Shown here: positions 25,192 through 35,316 of the stretch, piece after piece
Numbering within the stretch: position 1 is the first letter of the stretch
Layout: each line of letters starts with the position of its first letter
Assembly (NCBI RefSeq): GCF_947498095.1
Contig: NZ_CANMJE010000008.1
Span: 145,201-209,200, forward strand
Direction: 5' to 3'
DNA: 64,000 bases
Origin: an uncultured Shimia sp.
GTDB lineage: Bacteria > Pseudomonadota > Alphaproteobacteria > Rhodobacterales > Rhodobacteraceae
Notes under the pieces: model-generated
Told to the model about the DNA's origin: nothing
Database searches by the model: none
Seen by the model: the letters and a program-made list of their open reading frames with translations, nothing else
Made by a program: the position numbers and the translations under genes

Positions 25192-25896
25192 TTAAAACAG
25201 CATGCGCTCAATCTGAAAGAGGATATCGTCCAAGGCAATCCCTCCGGGGTCGGTATTTGTTATCATGATGCCCGCGACATGCGGCGGGGAGAGTGTTCGA
25301 AACCCATGTTCCGAGACGCCTTCGCCGGGATGAATGGACGCGCGCCCGATCAGATTCCCTTGTCGGTCAAAGACATGGACAACCACAGAGCCACGCATCG
25401 AGGCTTGCCCCAAGGGGCTGTCATAGGCGGCATGAAGGCGAAAGCCGAACGCAGGTTGATCGTGGTCAAACAACACCGCAAACGCGCCTTCACCGCGCCC
25501 GGAAATGTCCTGAAATCCCAGCGGGCCAAGCGGCAGGACGGCATTGGAGCCAAACCCCCGATGATGGGCAATCGAGAGGTTGCGCCACGGGGCGCCCGTA
25601 CGAAGTGTCAAAGGGGCACTGGCCTGTGGCTCTGAAAGCGTGTCGTGGGGTTGACCGGTTTCACTCGGCGCAGACCCCAAGGTCTGGCCGGCAAAATGCT
25701 CGCCCACCCACGCGCCTTTGAGCCGCATCAGGTGATCAAAGTTGAACCCCGGCTCAGACCGCTGCGGCAGTGTCTCAAAGGTCAAAACCGAAGAAAGCTC
25801 TTTTTCCAGATCGGCATAAGGCACCGGGAGGATGTCGGCCCATACAGGCGCGCCGAAGGCCTGACCAAAACATAGAAGAACTCCGAGGAACCGCAT
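25192..25896 (-). CDS. Secreted protein of unknown function, paralog A
   Basis: 234 residues with a short signal peptide (MRFLGVLLCFGQAFG, cleavage near VWA). The mature part has VLTFETLP near the start and the end motif GIMITNTDPGGIALDDILF. Predicted mostly beta. It is paralogous to the next gene upstream (25976), which ends GLLLTNNDPEGIALDNLKF. The FxxLP and ALDDI elements recall jelly-roll extracellular modules seen with sorting tags, but no tag or anchor is present. I do not recognise a named family. Confidence 0.65.
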   Translation of the reverse strand: MRFLGVLLCFGQAFGAPVWADILPVPYADLEKELSSVLTFETLPQRSEPGFNFDHLMRLKGAWVGEHFAGQTLGSAPSETGQPHDTLSEPQASAPLTLRTGAPWRNLSIAHHRGFGSNAVLPLGPLGFQDISGRGEGAFAVLFDHDQPAFGFRLHAAYDSPLGQASMRGSVVVHVFDRQGNLIGRASIHPGEGVSEHGFRTLSPPHVAGIMITNTDPGGIALDDILFQIERMLF

Positions 25897-25975
25897 TGGG
25901 CAAGGCTAGCCAATCAGCGGGCGCGCGAAAAGGCTGGATGCCTCCGGCGGGAGTATTTTGGCAATACGAAGGGGT

Positions 25976-26638
25976 TTAATGCAAAAGGCTGAGGATTGCC
26001 GCTTTGTCGAATTTCAGATTGTCGAGAGCGATGCCTTCGGGATCATTGTTGGTGAGCAAAAGACCCGCGATATCGGTTTGCTCATCACTGCGCAGAAACC
26101 CATGTGTGGATTCGGACAAGGGACCAATCCTGTGGGTGTCCAGTATGCGCCCATCGCGAGACAGGAACCGAAGGGTGGCGTGTCCCTGTTCGCCGCCACG
26201 AATATCCAGGGCAATGGCGCTTTGGTCATAGTCAAAGATCATCGCAATCGCGCCTTCACCCACGGCTTCGGTCTTGGGGAAACCACGCGGGCCGTGGCCC
26301 TGCAGCACCGAGGTTCGCATCAGCCGCAGGATACCCAGAGCCTGTCCGGGCGCGCCGGGCAACAGGGTCAGGGGTGCGCTGGCCGGGCCGGGAACAACGT
26401 CAAAATCACCTTCGGCCTCAAGCGGCTGACCGACAAACCGCTCGCCGAACTGCACGCCGTTTTGTTCGAGAATACCGTCGATCTTGCGCCCGATGCCAAA
26501 GGACGAGGGCAGGTCGTCAAAGGTGATGTGACGCGACAGGATCAGGCTCTCGGCAGGCACAGGACAAACCGGCCGCTCGCAGGCCCACGCGGGCAGGGCG
26601 GTCACAACAGTCAGGCAAAATGCAAACAGGCTGCGCAT
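25976..26638 (-). CDS. Secreted protein of unknown function, paralog B
   Basis: 220 residues; signal peptide MRSLFAFCLTVVTALPAWA. Two cysteines follow (ACERPVCPVP), then ITFDDLPSSFGIGRKIDG, GVQFGERFVGQPLE, GAIAMIFDYDQSAIALDI and the end motif LLTNNDPEGIALDNLKFD. Paralogous to 25192-25896, same order of motifs, 79 bases apart. Probably a periplasmic or extracellular beta protein. Not assigned to a family. Confidence 0.65.
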   Translation of the reverse strand: MRSLFAFCLTVVTALPAWACERPVCPVPAESLILSRHITFDDLPSSFGIGRKIDGILEQNGVQFGERFVGQPLEAEGDFDVVPGPASAPLTLLPGAPGQALGILRLMRTSVLQGHGPRGFPKTEAVGEGAIAMIFDYDQSAIALDIRGGEQGHATLRFLSRDGRILDTHRIGPLSESTHGFLRSDEQTDIAGLLLTNNDPEGIALDNLKFDKAAILSLLH

Positions 26639-26683
26639 GACCCTTAGCCTAGCGCAGCCTGTGCAGTTTTCAAAATTTTTGGG

Positions 26684-28327
26684 TCAGACCAGGCGCGAGT
26701 TATCTTTTGCAGCGCGCACGAAATCTTTGAACAGAGGGTGCGGATCGAAGGGTTTTGATTTCAGTTCGGGGTGAAACTGAACCCCGATAAACCACGGATG
26801 ATCCTTCCACTCTACAATCTCGGGCAGGCGCCCGTCCGGTGACAGACCTGAGAAATGCAGGCCACATTTCTCCAGTTTGTCGCGATAGGTCATGTCGACC
26901 TCGTAGCGGTGGCGGTGACGTTCGTCGATGGCGGTGCCGCCGTAGACTTCGGCCACTTTGGAACCCTCGGTCAGGACCGCGTCATAGGCGCCAAGACGCA
27001 TGGTGCCACCCTTGTCATCACTGGCCTTGCGCGTGACTTTGGCGTTGCCCTGAACCCATTCTTTCAGGTGATAAACCACAGGCTCAAAACGTTTTCCGCC
27101 GGCTTCATGGTCGAACTCTTCCGAGCCAGCCGTGGTGATGCCTGCCACATTGCGGGCGGCCTCGATCACGGCCATCTGCATCCCGAGACAGATCCCCAGA
27201 TAGGGGATACCTCTTTCGCGGGCAAACTGCGCGGCCTTGATTTTGCCTTCGGTGCCGCGTTCGCCAAAGCCGCCGGGAACCAGGATCGCATCGTAGCCTT
27301 CGAGGTAAGGTGCGGCGTCGGTTTTATCGAACACTTCCGCATCAACCCATTTGACGTTCACTTTGACACGATTGTGCATGCCGCCATGGGTCAGTGCCTC
27401 TTTGATCGACTTATAGGCGTCTTCCAGTTGGGTATACTTGCCGACAATCGCCACATTGACTTCACCATCGGTGTTTTGGATACGGTCGGCCACGTCTTCC
27501 CAAACCCGCAGGTCGGGTTTTGGGGCAGGAGCAATGCCAAAGGCATCCAGAACCGCCTGATCCAGCCCTTCGTGATGATAGGCCAACGGAGCCTCATAGA
27601 TGGACTTGAGGTCATAGGCCGCGACAACGGCCTCTTTGCGGACGTTGCAGAACAGCGCGATCTTGCTGCGCTCTTTCTCGGGGATTGGTTGTTCCGATCG
27701 GCACACAAGGATGTCCGGCGCGATCCCGATGGATTGCAGTTCCTTGACCGAGTGCTGTGTTGGTTTGGTCTTCAATTCACCGCTTGCCGCGAGATAAGGC
27801 AGAAGTGTTAGATGCATGAAAATGCACTGGCCACGCGGCTTGTCGTGGCTGAACTGGCGAATGGCTTCAAAGAAGGGCAGGCCTTCGATGTCGCCGACGG
27901 TGCCACCAATCTCGCAGAGCATAAAGTCAACTTCGTCATCGCCTATGTTGATGAAGTCTTTGATCTCATTTGTGACATGGGGCACCACCTGAATGGTTTT
28001 GCCCAGATAATCGCCGCGACGTTCGCGTTCCAGCACGTTGGAATAAATGCGCCCGGATGAGACTGAGTCGGTCATGCGGGCCGGAACGCCAGTGAAGCGT
28101 TCATAGTGGCCGAGGTCCAAATCGGTCTCGGCGCCGTCGTCGGTCACGAACACTTCGCCATGCTCGAACGGCGACATCGTGCCGGGGTCAACGTTGAGAT
28201 AAGGATCAAGCTTACGCAGCCGAACCGTATATCCGCGCGCCTGTAAAAGCGCGCCCAAAGCTGCTGACGCCAGACCTTTGCCTAACGACGAAACAACACC
28301 ACCCGTAATGAAAATATATCGCGCCAT
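26684..28327 (-). CDS. pyrG: CTP synthase
   Basis: 547 residues. The N-terminal ammonia-ligase domain begins [18 protein letters not shown] (P-loop) and contains [28 protein letters not shown] in pieces. The C-terminal amidotransferase domain has VPGGFGERG, nucleophile Cys in YLGICLGMQ and His/Glu in FIGVQFHPE. It makes CTP from UTP with glutamine or ammonia. ATG 28327 gives the canonical start; the 48-residue extension has none of the conserved sequence. secG lies upstream at 28543. Confidence 0.97.
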   Translation of the reverse strand: MARYIFITGGVVSSLGKGLASAALGALLQARGYTVRLRKLDPYLNVDPGTMSPFEHGEVFVTDDGAETDLDLGHYERFTGVPARMTDSVSSGRIYSNVLERERRGDYLGKTIQVVPHVTNEIKDFINIGDDEVDFMLCEIGGTVGDIEGLPFFEAIRQFSHDKPRGQCIFMHLTLLPYLAASGELKTKPTQHSVKELQSIGIAPDILVCRSEQPIPEKERSKIALFCNVRKEAVVAAYDLKSIYEAPLAYHHEGLDQAVLDAFGIAPAPKPDLRVWEDVADRIQNTDGEVNVAIVGKYTQLEDAYKSIKEALTHGGMHNRVKVNVKWVDAEVFDKTDAAPYLEGYDAILVPGGFGERGTEGKIKAAQFARERGIPYLGICLGMQMAVIEAARNVAGITTAGSEEFDHEAGGKRFEPVVYHLKEWVQGNAKVTRKASDDKGGTMRLGAYDAVLTEGSKVAEVYGGTAIDERHRHRYEVDMTYRDKLEKCGLHFSGLSPDGRLPEIVEWKDHPWFIGVQFHPELKSKPFDPHPLFKDFVRAAKDNSRLV

Positions 28328-28542
28328 AGGCTCGCGATCCCCCGTGATTATAGTCTGCTCTTCAGCGTTTTTTTGAGGTGCCCACACGCAACGATTCGCG
28401 GCAGAAATTGCGGCAGCATCACGGGACTTACGTCTTATAAGATTCGCAACAATTTGGCAACCGGACCGCAAGATGCTGTTGCGACCTGATTAGTTTTCTC
28501 AAATTGTGGTGTGATGGAGCCACAGGGCCCCAGCAGGGTTGA

Positions 28543-28896
28543 TCAGTCGGCGCGTGGAACCAGCGGCGTGTCACCATCGGTTGGTGGCAGCAGGTCAGAT
28601 CCCTCGGGTTCTGTGGTCTCAGCTGCTGGCGCAGGCGCATCGCCCAAACGATCCAGAACCGAGCTGCCAGCCGAGTTTTGCGCGGCAAGAATGGTCAGCG
28701 TGATCGACGTACAGATAAACGCAATGGCCAGGACCCAGGTCAATTTGCCAAGGGCTGTGGCCGCCGAACGACCAGAAACGGCACCACCGCCTCCGCCGCC
28801 CATACCCAGACCGCCCCCTTCTGAGCGTTGCAACAGCACAGCGCCGATCAGCGACAGCGCAAGAAGAAGGTGAATGATTAGGACAACGTTTTGCAT
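28543..28896 (-). CDS. secG: Protein-export membrane protein SecG
   Basis: 117 residues with two membrane segments (VVLIIHLLLALSLIGAVLLQ at 3-22 and KLTWVLAIAFICTSITLTIL at about 50-70) separated by the SecG loop RSEGGGLGMGGGGGG. The C-terminal tail is Glu/Pro/Ala-rich. It is the small accessory subunit of SecYEG. secG followed by pyrG is a common order in alphaproteobacteria. Confidence 0.94.
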   Translation of the reverse strand: MQNVVLIIHLLLALSLIGAVLLQRSEGGGLGMGGGGGGAVSGRSAATALGKLTWVLAIAFICTSITLTILAAQNSAGSSVLDRLGDAPAPAAETTEPEGSDLLPPTDGDTPLVPRAD

Positions 28897-29147
28897 GAGG
28901 ACCTGTTGTAACAGCGTTCGGTTGGTTCAGCGCGCTATGTAGGCAGTTTTGTGGCGCGGGGCAAGCGACTTTCGGTGTGAGTGTTACGAGAACGCGACCT
29001 GAACGCCGAGATTGGCCAGAAAGCGGCCAGTTAAGAACATATTCAAGCCCTTGTCCTATGCCAATTTCATCGGCAGCGCGAAGCATTTGCGACACAAAAA
29101 GACTTTGAAAACCACGACCAGAGACAACCTTAGAGCAGGTTTTAGCA

Positions 29148-30197
29148 ATGGCGATTACAGTTTACGGGGCATTTCGAAATGCCACGACAATGTCGGACAA
29201 TACGGCGACCTATGCGACGAATGGGGCGACCTTTCAGATTTCCAGCTACAGCACGATCACTTTTGAGGATGGCGCTGATGGAAGCATTATCGACGGGGAT
29301 AACGCCAGCAATGAATCCCCTAATGATACCACCCAAACCTATTCGGGAAACGCGATCGCATGGGACTGGACAGTTCAGGTCAACGATGGAACCAACAACT
29401 ATGAAATTGGCGTGCTCGATTATGACGATGATGGCGACGGGTCCTTTGACTATCCGGGTGGAGAGCAAGCCTATTTTCTGGTGTTTTTCGGGGACATTCC
29501 ACCGCTTAACACAACGCTGACCATTGGTACCATTACTGACAACGGGCCATCTATCGACGTTGACACAGCCGTGCCTTGTTTTGTCGAAGGCACGGAAATC
29601 GAAACCCCCAACGGGCCTGTCGCGATTGAAACGCTGCAAGTCGGGGACAAAGTCATGACGCTCGACAACGGACCTCAAGCCATACGCTGGATTGGGTGTC
29701 GCGAATTGGGCTTGCGGGAATTGGTGTTAAAACCACGCCTGCACCCCATCCGGATTGTTGCGGACGCATTGGGGCCGGGTATGCCAAGTCGGGACCTGTG
29801 TGTTTCGCCCCAGCATCGCATGTTTGTGCGGTCCCCCATCGTCAAACGCATGTTCGGCGTTGATGAAGCACTTATTCCAGCCATCAAACTGGTCGGAATT
29901 CCCGGGATCTTTGTGGATCGCATCAGCCAGCCTGTCACGTATCTGCACTTGCTACTTGATAATCACGAAGTGCTGTTTGCCGAGGGCGCGCCTGCGGAAA
30001 GCCTTTTGACCGGACCGGAAGCGATGAAAAGCATCGGTGAAGATGCGCGCCAAGAGCTGCGTGACATTTTCCCGGACCTGGATCTGGAACATCATGTGCC
30101 AGAGGCGGCGCGGTACATTCCGCAAAAGGGGCGCAAGGTAAAATCCATGGTCGCGCGGATGATCAAGAACGACAAGGATCTGGTCGCAGAGCTTTAA
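29148..30197 (+). CDS. Hint-domain (Hint_2) protein
   Basis: 349 residues. The first about 140 are acidic and Thr/Asn/Asp-rich with a run [15 protein letters not shown]. The Hint fold follows, starting with the nucleophile [16 protein letters not shown] near residue 140, [18 protein letters not shown] and the histidine-bearing [12 protein letters not shown]. Hint_2 proteins are abundant in Rhodobacteraceae, are thought to be secreted, and may self-cleave at the Cys. There is no classical signal peptide; type I secretion is possible but not shown. ATG 29148 is the only sensible start. Native partner unknown. Confidence 0.85.
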   Translation: MAITVYGAFRNATTMSDNTATYATNGATFQISSYSTITFEDGADGSIIDGDNASNESPNDTTQTYSGNAIAWDWTVQVNDGTNNYEIGVLDYDDDGDGSFDYPGGEQAYFLVFFGDIPPLNTTLTIGTITDNGPSIDVDTAVPCFVEGTEIETPNGPVAIETLQVGDKVMTLDNGPQAIRWIGCRELGLRELVLKPRLHPIRIVADALGPGMPSRDLCVSPQHRMFVRSPIVKRMFGVDEALIPAIKLVGIPGIFVDRISQPVTYLHLLLDNHEVLFAEGAPAESLLTGPEAMKSIGEDARQELRDIFPDLDLEHHVPEAARYIPQKGRKVKSMVARMIKNDKDLVAEL

Positions 30198-30288
30198 ACG
30201 GACTGGCCCGAGTTTGGTCTGCCTGAGATTGCGCGAGGTGCATTTCCGCGCTGGACAGACCCGGGCAACCTCTGCCAATCTCGCGGCC

Positions 30289-30909
30289 ATGCCCCATGAT
30301 CATGACCACGACCACCCGCACACCCTTTTGCCGCCTGAACCTGCCTTGCGAGTTCGTGCGCTGGAAACCATCCTGACCGAGAAGGGGCTGATTGATCCCG
30401 CCGCGCTGGATGAGATCATCGAGACCTATCAACACAAGATCGGCCCGCAAAACGGGGCCAAGGTTGTGGCACGGATCTGGTCCGATCCGACCTTTCGGAA
30501 GGGCATGCTGGACGAACCAATGCCGCTGTTGGAAGAACTGGAGTTTTATGGCCGTCAGGGCGAGCACATGGTGATCGTTGAGAACACGCCCGAGGTTCAC
30601 AATGTGGTCGTCTGCACCTTATGCAGTTGTTACCCTTGGCCTTTGCTGGGAATTCCGCCCGGCTGGTACAAATCGGATGCCTATCGGTCTCGTGTGGTGC
30701 GGGAACCGCGCAAGGTTCTGGCCGAGTTTGGCGTGGATGTTCCCGATGACAAGAAAGTTCGCGTGTGGGATTCCACCGCCGAAGTCCGTTACTTGGTGGT
30801 GCCTGAGCGTCCTGAAGGCACGGAAGGAATGGACGAAGACGCGCTGGCCGCTTTGGTCACGCGCGATTCCATGATCGGCACCGGGCTGGCCCTGAGGCCA
30901 GAGGCATGA
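30289..30909 (+). CDS. nthA: Nitrile hydratase subunit alpha, cobalt type
   Basis: 206 residues. The metal-binding claw is [15 protein letters not shown]; Thr between the first Cys and Leu marks the cobalt type (iron types have Ser). The following [16 protein letters not shown] is conserved. The N-terminus is unusually histidine-rich ([18 protein letters not shown]), which could hold metal. The enzyme hydrates nitriles to amides. The upstream extension to 30214 lacks conserved sequence. The stop overlaps the beta-subunit ATG (ATGA). Confidence 0.95.
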   Translation: MPHDHDHDHPHTLLPPEPALRVRALETILTEKGLIDPAALDEIIETYQHKIGPQNGAKVVARIWSDPTFRKGMLDEPMPLLEELEFYGRQGEHMVIVENTPEVHNVVVCTLCSCYPWPLLGIPPGWYKSDAYRSRVVREPRKVLAEFGVDVPDDKKVRVWDSTAEVRYLVVPERPEGTEGMDEDALAALVTRDSMIGTGLALRPEA

Positions 30910-31580
30910 GCCGCGTACATGATATGGGTGGGCGCTATGGCGACGGCGCGGTGAACCCCGCGGACAACGCAACCTTTGCCCAGGACTGGCATGCGCGCGC
31001 CTTGGCGCTGACGCTGGCAGCCGGCGCTTTGGGGCAGTGGAATATCGACGTCTCACGCCATGCCCGCGAAACGCTCAGCCCCAAGGATTACAGCCGGTTT
31101 TCCTATTACGAGAAATGGCTCGCCGGGCTGGCCGACATGTTGGTTAATCTTGGCGTGCTCACACGAGAAGAGCTGAAGGCGGGCCATGCAACGGGTGTGT
31201 CCGAACTGGCCTCGCGCATTCTCAAAGCGGATGCTGTGGCCGGTGTTCTGGCCAAGGGCAGCCCCTACACCCGCGACGGCGCCCCGAATGCAGAGTTTAA
31301 ACCCGGAGATCGGGTCAAAACCCGCCGTCCGGCACACAATATCCAGGTGGCAGGCGGGCACACACGGTTGCCGGGCTATGCCTCGGGCTTGATTGGTGAG
31401 GTTGTCCTGTTGCACGGCGCTCATGTGCTGCCGGATTCCAACGCGCATGGATTGGGAGAGGCGGCCGAGCCCTTGTATGCCGTGGCGTTTGCCGCCCGCG
31501 ATGTTTGGGGGGATGAGGCCGGGGCATGGGACGAAGTCGTCCTGGACCTCTGGCAAAGTTATCTGGAGCCCACAGCATGA
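30906..31580 (+). CDS. nthB: Nitrile hydratase subunit beta
   Basis: 224 residues: [16 protein letters not shown] at the start, the [16 protein letters not shown] region that contacts the alpha subunit, and the SH3-like C-terminal domain with [32 protein letters not shown] and [13 protein letters not shown]. It pairs with subunit alpha to form the active site. Coupled to its neighbours through ATGA overlaps on both sides. Confidence 0.95.
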   Translation: MSRVHDMGGRYGDGAVNPADNATFAQDWHARALALTLAAGALGQWNIDVSRHARETLSPKDYSRFSYYEKWLAGLADMLVNLGVLTREELKAGHATGVSELASRILKADAVAGVLAKGSPYTRDGAPNAEFKPGDRVKTRRPAHNIQVAGGHTRLPGYASGLIGEVVLLHGAHVLPDSNAHGLGEAAEPLYAVAFAARDVWGDEAGAWDEVVLDLWQSYLEPTA

Positions 31581-31891
31581 GCCGCCCGGAGCCCATCTTT
31601 GAGGCCCCGTGGCACGCACAGCTCTTTGCTCTCACGGTGCATCTGCACGAAAGAGGGGTTTTTGACTGGCCGCAATGGACAAAAGACTTTGGCGCGACCC
31701 TTGCCGAGCATCGTCTGTCCGGGGATTTGAACGGCGGTGACGATTATTTCAACGCCTGGCTGGCCACGCTGGAAAAGGTGCTGGTGTCAAATGACATGGC
31801 CCCACCAGCCTCGGTCGCTTCCATGCGGGACGCCTGGGAACAGGCCTACCTTGCAACGCCGCATGGCAAGCCTGTACGCTTGGGCGATTAA
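31577..31891 (+). CDS. Nitrile hydratase accessory protein (metallochaperone/activator, P14K-like)
   Basis: 104 residues, starting [25 protein letters not shown] and containing FDWPQWTKDFGATLAEH and WLATLEKVL. It resembles the N-terminal part of nitrile hydratase beta subunits, as cobalt-type activators do. It would deliver cobalt and support oxidation of the claw cysteines. ATG 31577 overlaps the beta stop; the 17-residue extension is rejected. Usual length for the family is 100-150. Confidence 0.88.
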   Translation: MSRPEPIFEAPWHAQLFALTVHLHERGVFDWPQWTKDFGATLAEHRLSGDLNGGDDYFNAWLATLEKVLVSNDMAPPASVASMRDAWEQAYLATPHGKPVRLGD

Positions 31892-31915
31892 GCAAACGTT
31901 CGAGAAAGTTGTGAT

Positions 31916-32278
31916 CTAGCTGTCGACATTGTCCATGTCGACCTGTCCCGACAGCATCCGGCGCACAATGGACCAGCTGAGCCCTATGCCCAGAACGATG
32001 GAGAGCGCAAGGATCGCGATCCAAGTGTTGACGTCGGGATTTTCCAGATTGAGCATACCCCAGTCATAGAGCACCCAGACCAGTGCCGCGACCACGGCAA
32101 GCACAAGGAACATGCCAAATCCGCCGATCGAGCGCAGCGTCGCGCGCAGGTAGATGATGTACCAGATCACAAGCAACAGCCCGAGCAGCACCGCAAATGG
32201 TTGTTCTTCTACATAGTTGTCCATTGTCCAGCGGCTATAATTCCACTGGGTTGGATTGTATGTCTGGGCCAACAGCAA
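31916..32278 (-). CDS. DUF6524-like membrane protein, start uncertain (possible frameshift)
   Basis: About 120 residues with an N-terminal hydrophobic stretch, the motif TYNPTQWNYSRW typical of DUF6524, and three further membrane segments (FAVLLGLLLVIWYIIYL, MFLVLAVVAALVWVLYDW, WIAILALSIVLGIGLSW). The frame has only a TTG start at 32278 and no good ribosome-binding site. A stop lies five codons upstream. In the neighbouring frame an ATG at 32294 reads MSLRIF and would join if one base of the T5 run at 32277-32281 (minus strand) were removed. So either TTG is used or there is a one-base frameshift. Function unknown. Confidence 0.7.
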   Translation of the reverse strand: MLLAQTYNPTQWNYSRWTMDNYVEEQPFAVLLGLLLVIWYIIYLRATLRSIGGFGMFLVLAVVAALVWVLYDWGMLNLENPDVNTWIAILALSIVLGIGLSWSIVRRMLSGQVDMDNVDS

Positions 32279-32436
32279 AAATGCGAAGACTCATCGTAAC
32301 GGCAAACTCATCGTACCCTTTTCCTTTGGTTTGCGAAAATTTCACGCTTCTGTCCAGTGCTGCGGCGAATTTGCGGTTTCGCGTCGCAGGTAAGATGGCT
32401 AAAAGGACGCGGGTTGACCGCTGAAAAGGAACTGTT

Positions 32437-33732
32437 ATGGCAAACGTCGTCGTCGTAGGCGCCCAATGGGGTGATGAAGGCAAAGGCAAGATCGTGGATT
32501 GGCTCAGCGAGCGGGCCGACGTGATCGCCCGGTTCCAGGGCGGGCACAACGCGGGCCACACCCTCGTCATCGACGGCAAGGTCTATAAGCTGCACGCACT
32601 GCCCTCGGGTGTTGTACGGGGTGGCAAGCTCTCGGTGATCGGCAATGGCGTGGTTCTGGACCCCTGGCACCTGATCAACGAGATCGAAACAGTTCGCGCG
32701 CAAGGCGTTGATATTTCACCCGAAACCCTAATGATTGCCGAGAATACTCCGCTGATCCTGCCGATCCACGGCGAGTTGGATCGCGCCCGCGAAGAGGCCG
32801 CCTCAAAAGGCACCAAGATTGGCACAACCGGTCGTGGCATCGGCCCATGTTACGAAGACAAGGTGGGCCGTCGTGCGATCCGAGTTGCGGACCTGGCGGA
32901 TGAGGCCACGCTTGAGGCGCGTGTGGACCGCGCATTGCAGCACCATGACCCGCTGCGCAAGGGATTGGGAATCGAAGCGGTCGACCGAGACGCGTTGATC
33001 GCGCAGTTGAAAGAGATTGCGGCAAAGATTCTGCCTTTTGCCGCCCCTGTTTGGAAAGTGCTCAACGAAAAGCGCAAATCCGGTAAACGGATTCTGTTCG
33101 AAGGCGCGCAAGGCGCGTTGCTGGATATCGACTTTGGCACCTATCCTTTCGTGACCTCGTCCAACGTGATTGCAGGGCAGGCGGCAACGGGTGTGGGCAT
33201 CGGCCCGAACTCGATCGATTTTGTTTTGGGCATCGTCAAGGCCTATACCACCCGTGTGGGCGAAGGCCCGTTCCCGACCGAACTTGAGGATGCGGATGGC
33301 CAGCGCCTGGGCGAACGGGGCCATGAGTTTGGCACCACCACCGGGCGCAAACGCCGGTGTGGTTGGTTCGACGCGGCCTTGCTGCGCCAGACTTGCGCCA
33401 CGTCTGGCGTCAGCGGCATTGCCCTGACCAAGCTGGACGTTCTGGATGGCTTTGAAACTCTGAAAATCTGCGTCGGCTATGACCTTGATGGGGAGCGGTT
33501 GGACTATCTGCCAACAGCGGCGGATCAACAGGCACGCTGCACACCGATCTACGAAGAAATTCCAGGGTGGAGTGAATCAACCGAAGGCGCACGCAGCTGG
33601 GCAGACTTGCCTGCCAACGCCATCAAATACGTGCGCCGCGTTGAAGAGTTGATCGATTGCCCGGTTGCCCTAGTATCAACCTCGCCAGAACGCGAAGACA
33701 CGATCCTCGTGACGGACCCCTTCGCAGACTAA
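32437..33732 (+). CDS. purA: Adenylosuccinate synthase
   Basis: 431 residues. N-terminal GTP/IMP site [31 protein letters not shown] (catalytic His), [42 protein letters not shown] in pieces, [11 protein letters not shown] and [13 protein letters not shown]. Converts IMP and aspartate to adenylosuccinate with GTP. ATG 32437 follows AAAGGAACTG. The next gene, DUF2842, starts 10 bases after its stop and is probably in the same transcript, closed by the hairpin at 33985. Confidence 0.97.
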   Translation: MANVVVVGAQWGDEGKGKIVDWLSERADVIARFQGGHNAGHTLVIDGKVYKLHALPSGVVRGGKLSVIGNGVVLDPWHLINEIETVRAQGVDISPETLMIAENTPLILPIHGELDRAREEAASKGTKIGTTGRGIGPCYEDKVGRRAIRVADLADEATLEARVDRALQHHDPLRKGLGIEAVDRDALIAQLKEIAAKILPFAAPVWKVLNEKRKSGKRILFEGAQGALLDIDFGTYPFVTSSNVIAGQAATGVGIGPNSIDFVLGIVKAYTTRVGEGPFPTELEDADGQRLGERGHEFGTTTGRKRRCGWFDAALLRQTCATSGVSGIALTKLDVLDGFETLKICVGYDLDGERLDYLPTAADQQARCTPIYEEIPGWSESTEGARSWADLPANAIKYVRRVEELIDCPVALVSTSPEREDTILVTDPFAD

Positions 33733-33742
33733 GGAGATCGCT

Positions 33743-33976
33743 GTGGCACTCACATACAAGGCCAGACGGCGCTGGGCACTGGTGATCCTGGTGATCGGCC
33801 TGCCCATCTATATTGTCCTCGCGGTGACGTTGGTGAACGTGCTGAACCGTCCCGGATTTCTGGTGGAGCTGTTGATCTATATCGGCCTTGGGATCGCTTG
33901 GGTCTTGCCCTTCAAGGGGATCTTCAAAGGCATAGGTCAGCCGGATCCGGATGAAGCCCCACAGGGCGACGAATAA
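33743..33976 (+). CDS. DUF2842 family small membrane protein
   Basis: 77 residues, two membrane segments (WALVILVIGLPIYIVLAVTL and LVELLIYIGLGIAWVLPF) and the start LTYKARRR typical of DUF2842. GTG start with AAGGAG seven bases upstream. Function unknown; the family is common in alphaproteobacteria. Co-transcribed with purA. Confidence 0.88.
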   Translation: MALTYKARRRWALVILVIGLPIYIVLAVTLVNVLNRPGFLVELLIYIGLGIAWVLPFKGIFKGIGQPDPDEAPQGDE

Positions 33977-33984
33977 GCAGGAAC

Positions 33985-34015
33985 AATGCGCACCTTCGGG
34001 TGCGCATTTTTGTTT
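33985..34015 (+). terminator. Terminator of purA-DUF2842
   Basis: Perfect 10-bp stem AATGCGCACC / GGTGCGCATT with a TTCG tetraloop at 33985-34008, followed by TTTGTTTG. Confidence 0.9.
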
Positions 34016-34026
34016 GAAAGGGTGTC

Positions 34027-35316
34027 ATGCCAGAGAAAACGGCATTGGTTCTTGGGGCCTCAGGGCTAATCGGCAAGGCCTGTGTCTCGGCCTTGGCCGA
34101 GGCAGGGTTCTCGGTAACCGGGGTCAGCCGAACCCGCCCCAAGAGCGTGGTCTGCAATTGGGTTCAGGCGGACCTAACCCGTTTAGACCCAAAGGATTTT
34201 CATGATCTTCTGGCCGATACTGAGGTAGTGGTGAATGCGGCAGGTGCTCTGCAAGATGGCGCCGAGGACTCGCTAGAGGCGATCCATGTCGGAATGATCC
34301 AAAATCTTGTGACGACATTGGAGGGCCGTGCGACCCGCGTGGTTCAGATCAGCGCGGCGGGCGTGTCCGAAGATGCCGACACCGCGTTTTTTGAAACCAA
34401 GGCCCGAGGTGACGCGCATTTGATGCAGCACCACAAATCGTGGGTGGTCCTGCGCCCCGCGTTGGTGATTGGAGCCGAAGCCTACGGTGGCACAGCGCTG
34501 TTGCGGGCCTATGCGGGCTTTCCGGGCGTTGAATGGCGCTTGTTCGATGGTGTGACCATCCAAACTGTTGCCCTGACCGACCTCGCCAACGCGGTGGTGC
34601 TGGCTGCGACGGGCCAGATAGCCGAAGGCACACTAGCCGACTTGGCCGAAGAAGAGGCCAGGTCGTTTCTAGACGTGTCGCGCCAGATTCGAGACTGGCA
34701 GGGGTTTTCCGGCAAGCGGTTGCCTCTGTCCTTGTCTCGATGGGTGCTGCGTCTGACAGGACGGGCCGCCGATGGGTTGGGCTGGCTTGGATGGCGATCT
34801 CCGCTACGCAGCACGGCATTAAGTGTCATGCAAAGCGGGATTGCGGCGGACAGGCACAGTTGGCGCTTGGCCGGCGGCCCACCAATGATGGCGCTGGAAG
34901 AGACCCTCTCAAAACTGCCGGCCCACAGTCAGGAACGCTGGTTTGCCCGGATGTATCTGCTGTTGCCGCTGAGCATTGCAGTGCTGGCGCTGTTCTGGAT
35001 TGCTTCGGGTGTGATCGGTGTTTTGCAGTTCACTCAGGCGGCGGATATCCTGACCTCGCGCGGCATGGGCTTTGAGTTGGCCAGCCTGTTGGTTCTGGGG
35101 GGCGCCGTGGTGGATGTCGCCCTTGGTATGTTAATCCTGATCCGTCGACGCGCCCGGTTAGCGGCCTTAGGGATGTTGGCGGTCTCGATCGTCTATTTAC
35201 TCGGAAGTGCGATCTTGGCGCCTGCGCTGTGGCTCGACCCATTGGGGCCAATGGTCAAAGTTCTGCCCGGTATGATCGCCGCCCTGATCCCGGTTTTGTT
35301 CCTCGAGGACCGTTGA
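34027..35316 (+). CDS. NAD(P)-binding SDR-type protein fused to a DoxX-like membrane domain
   Basis: 429 residues. Residues 1 to about 220 form an atypical SDR with the Rossmann motif LVLGASGLIGKACVSALAEAG, VVNAAGALQDG and VVQISAAGVS. Residues about 300-429 form four membrane helices resembling DoxX-like domains (LLPLSIAVLALFWIASGVIG, LASLLVLGGAVVDVALGMLI). The fusion suggests a membrane-bound oxidoreductase; the substrate is unknown. Its stop overlaps the next start by one base (TGATG), coupling it to the DUF2269 protein. Confidence 0.85.
   Translation: MPEKTALVLGASGLIGKACVSALAEAGFSVTGVSRTRPKSVVCNWVQADLTRLDPKDFHDLLADTEVVVNAAGALQDGAEDSLEAIHVGMIQNLVTTLEGRATRVVQISAAGVSEDADTAFFETKARGDAHLMQHHKSWVVLRPALVIGAEAYGGTALLRAYAGFPGVEWRLFDGVTIQTVALTDLANAVVLAATGQIAEGTLADLAEEEARSFLDVSRQIRDWQGFSGKRLPLSLSRWVLRLTGRAADGLGWLGWRSPLRSTALSVMQSGIAADRHSWRLAGGPPMMALEETLSKLPAHSQERWFARMYLLLPLSIAVLALFWIASGVIGVLQFTQAADILTSRGMGFELASLLVLGGAVVDVALGMLILIRRRARLAALGMLAVSIVYLLGSAILAPALWLDPLGPMVKVLPGMIAALIPVLFLEDR

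Noticed and set aside
26855..27811. 318-residue plus-strand frame
   Set aside because: Antisense shadow of pyrG.
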